From positions 62,001-126,000 of the forward strand of contig NZ_JBBIAB010000001.1 in the NCBI RefSeq assembly GCF_039634785.1: a stretch of 64,000 bases of DNA, in the 5' to 3' direction. Shown one piece after another: positions 42,641-50,084 of this stretch. Position 1 is the first letter of the stretch, and the number at the start of each line of letters is the position of its first letter. Both the position numbers and the translations under genes were made by a program. The notes beneath the pieces are model-generated. The model saw nothing but the letters and a program-made list of their open reading frames with translations, was not told the origin of the DNA and did no database searches. This DNA is from Tistrella mobilis. Lineage in GTDB: Bacteria; Pseudomonadota; Alphaproteobacteria; Tistrellales; Tistrellaceae.

Positions 42641-43606
42641 TCAGCGGATGCTCACCCGGTCTCGCCCAGGCCGCGAGGTGTCAGACCGGCGAGGTGCCAG
42701 ATCGGCGAGGTGGTCGTGCAGCAGCCGCGCCGCCGGCGACAGCACCGCCGCCGGGCGCCCGACCAGCCGCAGGCGCCGATGTGCCCAGGGCTCGGCGATC
42801 GCCACCCCCACCAGGCCCAGCGCCGGCGAGAAGATGTCGAACATGCCGTCGGGGATGACCGCAACGCCCTGGCCGGCCGCCACCATGCGGATGGCGCTGT
42901 CCACCGTCGCCACCCGAAAGGCGGCGCGCGGGTTCAGACCGGCCCGTTCGGCCATGTCGTTCAGCAGCAGGGTGATGGCGCCGCCCTCGATGATCTCGAT
43001 CAGCGGCTCGCGCAGCAGCTCCCCCAGACCGATGCCCTCTCCGCCGGGCCCGCCTCTGCCGGCAAGCGGGTGACCATCCGGCAGCACCGCCAGCAGCCGG
43101 TCGCGCCCCCAGGGCTGGCCCGTCAGCCCTTCGGGCAGGGCGGTCCCGATGGTGATGATCCCCAGATCCGCCCGCCCCTCGACCAGCTCGCTCAGAATGG
43201 TCAGGCTGGTGCTCTCGATCAGCTCGACCTCGATGCCGGGCCGGGCGTGGGCAAAGGCGGCCAGGGCCTGGGGCAGCGGATGGCCGGCGACCACCGACAT
43301 GGTCGCCGCCAGCCGCACCCGGCCGAGCCCGCCGCCCGCCACCGCCCGCAGATCATCGGCCAGCCGGTCTCCGAAGGCGAACATCGCCCGGGCATGGCGG
43401 GCCAGCACCTCTCCCTCGGGGGTGGGGGTAACCCCACGGGCGGCCCGGTCGAGCAGCCGCACCCCAAGTTCCGCCTCCAGCTCCTGGATGCGCTTGGCCG
43501 CGGCCGAAACCGCGATGCCGCAGCGCCCGGCGGCACGGGTGACGCTGCCACAATCGATCGCCGCCAGCAGGATCTGCAGGCTCCGCCAGTCCGGGGGCAG
43601 GGTCAT
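42641..43606 (-). CDS. LysR-family transcriptional regulator
   Basis: 321 residues. The N-terminal winged helix-turn-helix (SLQILLAAIDCGSVTRAAGRCGIAVSAAAKRIQELEAELG) is followed by a long co-inducer domain (RVRLAATMSVVAG, LVEGRADLGIITIG, VAAGQGVAVIPDGMF). It is encoded immediately upstream of, and on the same strand as, the lyase and CoA-transferase genes and likely controls them, although divergent placement is more usual for this family. ATG 43606 overlaps the DUF427 stop by 4 nt. The ligand is unknown; a branched acyl acid would fit the neighbours. Confidence 0.9.
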   Translation of the reverse strand: MTLPPDWRSLQILLAAIDCGSVTRAAGRCGIAVSAAAKRIQELEAELGVRLLDRAARGVTPTPEGEVLARHARAMFAFGDRLADDLRAVAGGGLGRVRLAATMSVVAGHPLPQALAAFAHARPGIEVELIESTSLTILSELVEGRADLGIITIGTALPEGLTGQPWGRDRLLAVLPDGHPLAGRGGPGGEGIGLGELLREPLIEIIEGGAITLLLNDMAERAGLNPRAAFRVATVDSAIRMVAAGQGVAVIPDGMFDIFSPALGLVGVAIAEPWAHRRLRLVGRPAAVLSPAARLLHDHLADLAPRRSDTSRPGRDRVSIR

Positions 43607-44028
43607 GCCGGCCCGTCGCCATCGTCTCCGCGACCATCGGTTGCCGGCGCATCATCGGTCTCGATCGCATCCACCCGGTCCGGGTAGAAGGCGACCCGGC
43701 CGCAGATCGATGCCATCGCCGGCAGCGGATCCTCGTAACTCCAGACGGCGTTCTCCCCACGCGCACCGGCCGCGGGGATCGAGAAATAGGCCGCCTCGCC
43801 CTTATAGGGGCACCAGCTGGTGTGGCTGGTGCGGGCAAGCGCGCCCATCGCCACATCGGCGCGCGGCAGGTAGAAGACCGGCGGATAGTCGGCCTCCTTC
43901 AGCACCACCGCCTTGCGACTGTCGGCGATCACCCGGCCGCCGGCGCGCACCCGGACCCGGCCGGGCCAGGCGGTGACGGTGATCGGATGGTCGGGCCCGG
44001 GAACCCGGACCGTGCGTGTTCCGGTCAT
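43603..44028 (-). CDS. DUF427 family protein
   Basis: 141 residues. The DUF427 beta-fold is recognised by RVRVRAGGRVIADSRKAVVLKEADYPPVFYLPRADV, then TSHTSWCPYKGEAAYFS (the CPYKG motif) and VWSYEDPLPAM. The family has no established function; the fold is small, with a possible ligand cavity. Its stop overlaps the LysR start by 4 nt, so the two are co-translated. ATG 44028. The C-terminal 20 residues are an Asp/Gly-rich tail. Confidence 0.85.
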   Translation of the reverse strand: MTGTRTVRVPGPDHPITVTAWPGRVRVRAGGRVIADSRKAVVLKEADYPPVFYLPRADVAMGALARTSHTSWCPYKGEAAYFSIPAAGARGENAVWSYEDPLPAMASICGRVAFYPDRVDAIETDDAPATDGRGDDGDGPA

Positions 44029-44234
44029 GGTCTGTCGCTCCTTTGGCTGGCAGGGGCAGACGCCCTCGACGGCGCCCGATCAGATCTGGCAGATCTGGGC
44101 ATGACCAGGGCGGGTCGGCAAGGGGCGGGGGGCCGGATCATCCCCTCTGCCCGGCGGCTGATCATCCTGCGGGTGATCAATCCCGCCCGCAGGGCTATGC
44201 TAGCGGCCATGCCCCGAAAAAGCCCGGACCGGAC

Positions 44235-45077
44235 ATGACCGAGATCGCCTCCGCCAAACCTGCCGCCCCGACCGCCCCCGTGGCGCAGGAACATCTGATC
44301 CCGACGCCCAGGGGCCGGCTCTTCGCCCGCAGCTGGACGCCGCCCGCTTCGGAGGAACGGGTGGGGGGCGGCGGGGTGCCCGTTCTGCTCTTCCATGATT
44401 CGCTCGGCTGCGTCGCGCTCTGGCGCAGCTTTCCGGAACGGCTCGCCGCCGCCACCGGCCGGCGGGTGATCGCCTATGACCGGCTGGGTTTCGGCCGTTC
44501 CGATCCCTATCCCGGCCTGCTGCCGATCGATTTCGTCGCCGCCGAAGCGCACGAAGCGGTGCCGGCAATCTGTGACGCGCTCGGTATCGACGGCTTCATC
44601 GCCTGCGGCCATAGTGTCGGCGGCGGCATGGGCATCCACACCGCCGCCGCCCTTCCCGAGCGCTGCCGGGCGCTGGTGACCATTGCCGCACAAGCCTTCG
44701 TCGAGGACCGCACCATCGCCGGGATCGAGGTTGCCAAGGCCGGCTTCCAGCGGCCTGAAGACCTGGCCAGGCTCGCCCGCTATCATGGCGACAAGGCGCG
44801 CTGGGTGGTCGATGCCTGGACCGAGACCTGGCTGTCACCCGTCTTCGCCGACTGGACGGTGGATGCGGCCCGCGCCCGGGTGCGCTGCCCGGTGCTCGCG
44901 ATCCATGGCGAGCTTGATGAATACGGCTCGCCCGAACATCCCCGCCGCATTGCCGGCACCACCGGCACCGCGCGCATCCTGGCCGGCATCGGCCATGTGC
45001 CCCACCGCGAATGCGAGGACGACCTGGTGGAGCTGATCAGCGGCTTCCTGGCCGGGGCCGTGCCGGCGGCGGACTGA
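44235..45077 (+). CDS. Alpha/beta-fold hydrolase
   Basis: 280 residues. Key parts are LLFHDSLGCVALWRSFPERLA (oxyanion strand), VIAYDRLGFGRSDP, nucleophile elbow ACGHSVGGGMG, acid HGELDEYGSP and His in AGIGHVPHREC. No signal peptide is seen, so it is cytosolic. The family covers esterases, epoxide hydrolases, haloperoxidase-like and C-C hydrolases; the substrate is not predictable. ATG 44235 is the chosen start. Its end overlaps the convergent HXXEE gene by 41 nt. A doubled AGATCTGG lies upstream at about 44090. Confidence 0.82.
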   Translation: MTEIASAKPAAPTAPVAQEHLIPTPRGRLFARSWTPPASEERVGGGGVPVLLFHDSLGCVALWRSFPERLAAATGRRVIAYDRLGFGRSDPYPGLLPIDFVAAEAHEAVPAICDALGIDGFIACGHSVGGGMGIHTAAALPERCRALVTIAAQAFVEDRTIAGIEVAKAGFQRPEDLARLARYHGDKARWVVDAWTETWLSPVFADWTVDAARARVRCPVLAIHGELDEYGSPEHPRRIAGTTGTARILAGIGHVPHRECEDDLVELISGFLAGAVPAAD

Positions 45078-45795
45078 TCTGCCGCCCGGCCGTGACCCGC
45101 GCAACCAGTGCCGGCGGGATCACCGGATTGACGATCTGGATCAGCACCAGCAGGGCCGTTCCGATCCGCCCCGCCAGAAAGGCGAGCAGAGAGCCCATCA
45201 GCACGGCGTGCAGCAGCACCCCGCCCGCAACCGTGCCGGCAACCGCCCGCCGGCCCAGATCGGGCCGGCCCAGCGCCATGCGGAAACTCCACGCCGACAG
45301 CGGCAGGAACAGGACCAGCGCGGTCACCAGACCGGGGTTATAGGCCCCCTCCACCACGGCCGGCACCAGATGGGCCATGGTATTCACCGCCGGCACCCCC
45401 AGCCAGGCCAGCGCCAGCGCCGGCCGCCGCCGCCCCAGCAGCGCACAGACGGGCCCCGCCAGCCAGACCACCGGGATGTTCACGGCGGTGATGAAGGCCT
45501 CAGGGATCGGACAGGCGGCGGGATCCGGAAAGCCGAAGGTGGCGCACAGCATGCCCCGGAAGGCATAGGGCACTCCCAGCGCATCGACGCCGTGCTCCTC
45601 CACCTGATGGAACAGATAGGCCAGCGTCCCCGCCCAGCACAGCCAGACCGGATCCCGCCAGCGCGTGACGGAACGGTCTCCCCGCAATCCCCCACCGGCC
45701 AGCGCGATCGCCAGCGGCACCGCCAGCACCAGCCCGATCCAGGGCCAGAGGTGCGAGAAGCTCATCGACGGGGGGAAGAGATCGGCGACGGGCAT
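45037..45795 (-). CDS. HXXEE-domain integral membrane protein
   Basis: About 252 residues with six or seven hydrophobic segments. The family motif His-x-x-Glu-Glu appears as LFHQVEEHGVDALG at about residues 62-75, and a second conserved stretch NTMAHLVPAVVEGAYNPGLVTAL lies near the middle. Function is not established for this family. ATG 45795 has GGAG 9 nt upstream; an ATG at 45816 is less likely. It is divergent from the tacA-like gene and convergent with the hydrolase, overlapping it. Confidence 0.8.
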   Translation of the reverse strand: MPVADLFPPSMSFSHLWPWIGLVLAVPLAIALAGGGLRGDRSVTRWRDPVWLCWAGTLAYLFHQVEEHGVDALGVPYAFRGMLCATFGFPDPAACPIPEAFITAVNIPVVWLAGPVCALLGRRRPALALAWLGVPAVNTMAHLVPAVVEGAYNPGLVTALVLFLPLSAWSFRMALGRPDLGRRAVAGTVAGGVLLHAVLMGSLLAFLAGRIGTALLVLIQIVNPVIPPALVARVTAGRQISPPPARPRPGSR

Positions 45796-45935
45796 GGGGG
45801 CATCTCCGCTCGGCATGATCCTCGACAGCATCATAGGCCGGGTCACCGACCATGACGATAGCCGCCACAGCATCCTTCATCGTCGGGCAATCAGACGTAT
45901 AATCGACCCGCCACCACTTTGGCCGGAGCATCCCC

Positions 45936-46241
45936 ATGGCGAACAAGCAGCCCCGCCCCGAGCGAAAGGTGCCAGGCCGGGTCGAACGTCTCGGCTTCCG
46001 GCTGGACGAAGAGACCAAGGAACTGATCGAGCGGGCCGCCCATCTGTCGCGGCGCAAGGTGAGTGATTTCTGCGTCACCGCCCTCGTCGAGACCGCCCGC
46101 CGAACGATCGCCGAACATGAGACCCTCGCTCTGTCCGACCGGGATCGTACAGCCTTCTTCGATGCCCTGATCGCGCCCCCCGAACCGAACGACCGGCTCC
46201 GCCGCGCCTTCACGGAACACGGGCGGCGCGTGGTTTCCTGA
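45936..46241 (+). CDS. tacA: TacA-type antitoxin (DUF1778, ribbon-helix-helix)
   Basis: 101 residues. The N-terminal ribbon-helix-helix (ERLGFRLDEETKELIERAAHLSRRKVSDFCVTALVETARR) is typical of DUF1778 antitoxins, followed by the toxin-binding tail (LSDRDRTAFFDALIAPPEPNDRLRRAF). TacA binds its own promoter and neutralises the acetyltransferase toxin TacT, which blocks translation by acetylating charged tRNAs. The cognate toxin ORF starts 2 nt downstream but is frameshifted. The antitoxin itself is intact. ATG 45936 follows GGAG at about 10 nt. Confidence 0.9.
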   Translation: MANKQPRPERKVPGRVERLGFRLDEETKELIERAAHLSRRKVSDFCVTALVETARRTIAEHETLALSDRDRTAFFDALIAPPEPNDRLRRAFTEHGRRVVS

Positions 46242-46243
46242 AG

Positions 46244-46781
46244 ATGGCGGCGACGGATCCGGATTTGCGGATCGACGCTCTTGCACCGCATCACGATCGG
46301 GCCGGCTTCTCCTGCGGTATCGACGACCTGGATCGCTATCTTGCGACGCAAGGCCGGGCAGGATGTGCGGCGCAAGGCCAATGGCGTCTTCGTGGTAACG
46401 GCCTCCGCCCGGCCCGAAACCGTGCTCGGCTATTACACGCTGTGCGCCACCGCGCTTGAGCCGGGAGCGGTCCCCGCTGCCGCCCGGAAGCACATCCCAC
46501 GCTATCCCCTGGTCAGCGCCACCCTGCTCGGCCGGCTCGCCGTCTCGACGACCTGCCAGGGCACGGGTCTCGGCGCCATCCTCCTCGCCGACGCCCTGCG
46601 CCGCGCCTACGCCTCCGCTACGACAATCGGTTCCTGCATGGTGGTTGTTGATGCCCTGAACACACGGGCCGCGGCCTTCTATGCCGCCCATGGCTTCATG
46701 CAGCTGCCGGACTCGATGCGGCTGGTGTTGCCTATGGTGGTGGTGGGGAAGATGGTAGGACCGCCAACCGAAAAGCGGTAG
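46244..46781 (+). pseudogene. tacT: Frameshifted TacT-type GNAT acetyltransferase toxin
   Basis: The first frame gives a normal TacT start (IDALAPHHDRAGFSCGIDDLDRYLATQ). The rest of the toxin continues in another frame (AGQDVRRKANGVFVV, then LGYYTLCATALEPG, the acetyl-CoA loop CQGTGLGAILLADALRRA and FYAAHGF). Removing one G near 46351-46354 (acgcaaGgccggg) restores a single toxin of about 178 residues. Thus the gene is either inactivated by a one-base insertion or the sequence holds an error there. The antitoxin is 2 nt upstream. Apart from the shift, the catalytic domain looks complete. Confidence 0.87.
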
Positions 46782-46954
46782 CTTTAGCGCTACATCTCTC
46801 TCACGAGGTCACTGTGGCCTGCTATCGAGCGGGAGGCAGATAATCATCTCCTGGGACATGCCGCAACGCTAACCAAATATTAGACAGCGAAAAACAGAAG
46901 TATAATCCAAATTTTCTCGCCGTCGATCCAAGTATCTTAATAACGAACACAATT

Positions 46955-48166
46955 CTATATCGTCATCAGCCGCTGAGCCAACACCGACCTACCCAACATG
47001 CGCGCACCTTTTTGCAAGCACATAAGAAGATTGGTCTTTTCAAGAAGATGCCGAATTTTCTCGTGCAAACCACCGATATTAGCATAATCTGCTTGCTTCA
47101 TTTTCACATTCTGCAAATAATATTCTGAAAATACATTATCCCGGGCCATATAAAATATGACTTCAAGATCAGCTATGGCGTCAGATGATAATCTTTCGTT
47201 TATTTCATTGGTTATGTCGTTATATATCTTAGAAATTTTATTTTCATATTCCATGAACTTATCAAAAGACCACATCATCCCCAAATCTTCATCACCATTG
47301 TCACGTTCAGGCCGACATGGATGGATGCGACGCCACTGTTCGACAACCCATATCAATTCATCATCCGTAATATGAAGCAGATTGCTCTCAATGCCGACAA
47401 TGGCAGACATTTCACGATTATTTCGAATTAAATTTATTGCATCCGACAACTTTCCACTACTTAATTGGAAGCGCGCCTTCACTTCCTCCTTCTGATCCTT
47501 AAAAGCTTGAGTCGACCAATCTTTGTACGGTGGTATCATGCGCGCGATCTCCAATAGATCACTCCGTGAGCACCGTCTAGTACAGGCCCCGGTTGCTAAC
47601 TCGTTAACGAAATCCACGCTGCGATGCTTGAGATCTCTGAGAAGCCCCTCCAGGTCACGAAGGCTTTCCTGGATGAGTGTCAGATTGACTACCGAATATT
47701 TTGAAAGACTAGGCTCGTTGTTGCGATTGCGATGGTATCGCAGCTCCTGGCCATCGGCATCGATACGGGACACACTTTCAACGAATGGCTTCAGCCCGGC
47801 AATCACCGTCCGCAATTTCTCATCGCCGATATCCGCCTCATGCAGACGGTTCCAATAGGTACCAATGTCGTGATCCCGTCTAATTCCACTATTATTTAAT
47901 ACGGAGCACTCAACCAGACGATCTGTCGCGAACTTCAGCGCCAGCTCCATCGCGTGCCGCGCGTTATATAAGATGGGCAGCACCAGCGTATCCCGCTTGG
48001 CGAACAGCTTCTTCTCAATGATGGCATCGACAAGCTCAATCGCAGCCTCGATATAGCCATCGAGATAGTGCTCTTCTTCTCCCTGGCGACCGATGCAGGC
48101 ATTCCATCTCCCATCGAAAACACGCCTGAAAAAAGGGTCATCTGCATAAGGATCGGGTTCGGTCAT
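46955..48166 (-). CDS. AT-rich accessory gene, HEPN-like protein of unknown function
   Basis: 403 residues, cytosolic, without signal peptide or membrane segment. Residues 55-82 ([24 protein letters not shown]) carry the R-H-x-x-E-L-x-L-K helix seen in HEPN-related proteins. [14 protein letters not shown] and [14 protein letters not shown] follow in the order seen in a family of uncharacterised HEPN-like proteins. The C-terminal half ([39 protein letters not shown]) is helical and unrecognised. Base composition is visibly more AT-rich than any neighbour, and the gene lies next to a tRNA-Arg gene, both signs of horizontal transfer. A defence role is possible but unproved. ATG 48166 has a weak RBS. 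Confidence 0.75.
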   Translation of the reverse strand: MTEPDPYADDPFFRRVFDGRWNACIGRQGEEEHYLDGYIEAAIELVDAIIEKKLFAKRDTLVLPILYNARHAMELALKFATDRLVECSVLNNSGIRRDHDIGTYWNRLHEADIGDEKLRTVIAGLKPFVESVSRIDADGQELRYHRNRNNEPSLSKYSVVNLTLIQESLRDLEGLLRDLKHRSVDFVNELATGACTRRCSRSDLLEIARMIPPYKDWSTQAFKDQKEEVKARFQLSSGKLSDAINLIRNNREMSAIVGIESNLLHITDDELIWVVEQWRRIHPCRPERDNGDEDLGMMWSFDKFMEYENKISKIYNDITNEINERLSSDAIADLEVIFYMARDNVFSEYYLQNVKMKQADYANIGGLHEKIRHLLEKTNLLMCLQKGARMLGRSVLAQRLMTI

Positions 48167-48264
48167 ACGAAGCCATCATCCGGGTTGCACTGCGCCGAAT
48201 CACAAAGGCGATAAAGTTATAGATTACTCTATGGCAAAATTACTAGAAAGCGATCGGGGAAAAA

Positions 48265-48341
48265 TGGCGCACTCGACAGGATTCGAACCTGTGACCTCCG
48301 CCTTCGGAGGGCGGCGCTCTATCCAACTGAGCTACGAGTGC
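48265..48341 (-). tRNA. tRNA-Arg (anticodon CCG)
   Basis: On the minus strand the cloverleaf reads GCACTCG/CGAGTGC acceptor, D arm GCTC...GAGC, anticodon stem CCGCC/GGCGG around loop CTCCGAA, and T arm ACAGG-TTCGAAT-CCTGT. The anticodon is CCG. Discriminator G and an encoded CCA (complement of 48265-48267) are present. Confidence 0.95.
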
Positions 48342-48398
48342 GTGGCCGGGGCGAACCTGCGGCGGACGGCGGGGGTGGCCCCCGGCGTCGAGGCCTGG

Positions 48399-48427
48399 AC
48401 ATTAGCCGAAGGCGGCGGCGGCGTAAA
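48399..48427 (-). promoter_or_regulatory. Promoter of tRNA-Arg
   Basis: TTTACG (complement of 48422-48427), a 17-nt spacer and TAATGT (complement of 48399-48404), about 50 nt before the tRNA 5' end. Confidence 0.5.
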
Positions 48428-48476
48428 GTGTTTCGCGCGGGGTTTTGACAGGGGGTGAGGGCCGGGGGGACGCCGG

Positions 48477-49457
48477 TCAGGCCGCCGCCTCTCTGGCCGC
48501 GTCGGATTCGCGGGTCAGGCGCAGGAACAGGTCTTCCAGGTCGGGTTCGCGGGTGGTGATGTCGGCGACCGTCAGCCCCGCGGCGGTCACGGCGGCCAGC
48601 AGGCGGCCGACGGGGGTTTCGCTCGGGCGGAAGCGGAAGCAGACGGTGCCGGCCTCGGCATCGACCGCGGCGCCGAAGGCGGCGAGCGGTGCCGGCACCT
48701 GGCCCGGGGCCAGGGCCTCGGCCACCCGCACCACCAGTTCCTTGGCGTCCAGCTGCGAGAGCAGGGCGTCGGTGCGGTCGCAGGCGATCAGCCGGCCGTG
48801 ATTGATGATCGCGATCCGGTCGCAGAGTTCCTGCGCCTCTTCCAGATAATGGGTGGTCAGCACCACCGTCGTGCCGGCGGCGTTCAGCTCGCGGACATAA
48901 TCCCAGAGCTTGCGGCGCAGTTCGATATCGACACCCGCCGTCGGCTCGTCCAGCACCAGCACCGGCGGGTTGTGGACCATCGCCTTGGCGACCAGCAGCC
49001 GGCGGCGCATGCCGCCCGAAAGCGTGCGGGCATAGGCATCGGCCTTGTCGTCCAGCCCCACCGCCCTCAGCAGTTCCATGGTCCGGCGTTCGGATTTGGG
49101 AACGCCGTAAAACCCGGCCTGCAGCTCCAGCGCCTCGCGCGGGGTGAAGAAGGGGTCGAGCACCAGTTCCTGGGGCACGATGCCGATGGCCAGCCGGGCA
49201 TCGCGCTGGCGGCGATCGAGATCGCGGCCCCAGATTTCCACCGTACCCGAGGTCTTGTGGACCATGCCCGCCAGAATGTTGATGAAGGTCGACTTGCCGG
49301 CGCCATTGGGGCCGAGCAGGGCGAACATCGATCCGCGCGGCACCTCGAGCGTCACCCCGTGCAGCGCGGTCTTGCCGCCGGCATAGGTCTTGCGCAGCTC
49401 GCGGGCCGAGATGGCGAGGTCGGGAGCGGTGGCAGAGGCGGTACGGGTCGGGGACAT
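48477..49457 (-). CDS. ABC transporter ATP-binding protein (ABC-2 export type, NodI/DrrA-like)
   Basis: 326 residues. Walker A GPNGAGKST, Q-loop IVPQELVLDPFFTPREALELQ, signature LSGGMRRRLLVAKA, Walker B VLVLDEPTAGVD and His in TTHYLEEAQELCD. The C-terminal 90 residues form the extra domain of DrrA/NodI-like exporters. It usually pairs with an ABC-2 permease, but none is adjacent in this window, so the partner must be elsewhere. ATG 49457 has AGGAAAG upstream. It is divergent from the zinc-finger gene. Confidence 0.87.
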   Translation of the reverse strand: MSPTRTASATAPDLAISARELRKTYAGGKTALHGVTLEVPRGSMFALLGPNGAGKSTFINILAGMVHKTSGTVEIWGRDLDRRQRDARLAIGIVPQELVLDPFFTPREALELQAGFYGVPKSERRTMELLRAVGLDDKADAYARTLSGGMRRRLLVAKAMVHNPPVLVLDEPTAGVDIELRRKLWDYVRELNAAGTTVVLTTHYLEEAQELCDRIAIINHGRLIACDRTDALLSQLDAKELVVRVAEALAPGQVPAPLAAFGAAVDAEAGTVCFRFRPSETPVGRLLAAVTAAGLTVADITTREPDLEDLFLRLTRESDAAREAAA

Positions 49458-49685
49458 CGGCGGGGCTTTCCTGGCGGCGGTCACCGGCAGCCGGGCTTCA
49501 GGCCCGGCCGGAGGCCGCGGGACGCACTTGCGCATGGGCCGACCTTGGGTATCATCGGGCCACCGTCCGGTCAACGCCGGCCGGCCGGGCGGCGTCATCC
49601 GGGCGATGCGCGCGCCGGGCCAGGGCCCTGATCAGACCGGTCCCAAAACAGATATCGTGTTCAGGCGACATCCGAGGCGAGAAAC

Positions 49686-49865
49686 ATGGAACCCGTTGAG
49701 ACCATCATCGTCGAGCAGACCCAGCTCGCATGCGACGGCGGCGTCGGCGCCCTCGGCCATCCGCGGGTCTTTCTGAACATGGAAGGCAAGGGCTATGTCG
49801 ACTGCCCCTATTGCGGGCGTCACTATGTGCTGAAGCCCGGCGCCAAGGCCTCGCACGGCCACTGA
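49686..49865 (+). CDS. Small zinc-finger domain protein (zf-CHCC / NDUFS6-like)
   Basis: 59 residues. Zinc ligands are Cys16 (LACDGG), His25 (GALGHPRV), and the pair in YVDCPYCGRHYVL, with a His-rich end (KASHGH). This is the bacterial counterpart of the zf-CHCC domain of mitochondrial complex I subunit NDUFS6 and is widespread in alphaproteobacteria. It may assist complex I assembly, but that is inferred. ATG 49686 follows GAGGCGAGA. A terminator at 49909 makes it monocistronic. Confidence 0.85.
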   Translation: MEPVETIIVEQTQLACDGGVGALGHPRVFLNMEGKGYVDCPYCGRHYVLKPGAKASHGH

Positions 49866-49908
49866 GCCGGCACGGGCCCCGATTATCCGGGGCCCCCAGA
49901 GACATCCG

Positions 49909-49938
49909 GAACCCGGGTCGCCGCCGCGGCCCGGGTTC
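49909..49938 (+). terminator. Terminator after the zinc-finger gene
   Basis: GAACCCGGG at 49909-49917 pairs perfectly with CCCGGGTTC at 49930-49938, followed by TTCG. An additional GGGCCCC/GGGGCCC stem lies just upstream at about 49875-49895. Confidence 0.7.
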
Positions 49939-50084
49939 TTCGTGCTGGCGGCCATGGCCGGCAGGCCGGGGCCTTGTTCCGTGTCCGTTCGCGGATGGGT
50001 TCCGCGCGACTTTCGTGCCATACTGCCCGCCGCGATGACCGCGGCCTTCCTGTACCCAGACTTCCCGGAGCCGAGACGGTAGAG

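Noticed and set aside
46790-48341. attL/attR pair for an integrated element at tRNA-Arg
   Set aside because: I looked for a second copy of the tRNA 3' end (GACAGGATTCGAAC region) near 46.8 kb and did not find one, and there is no integrase.
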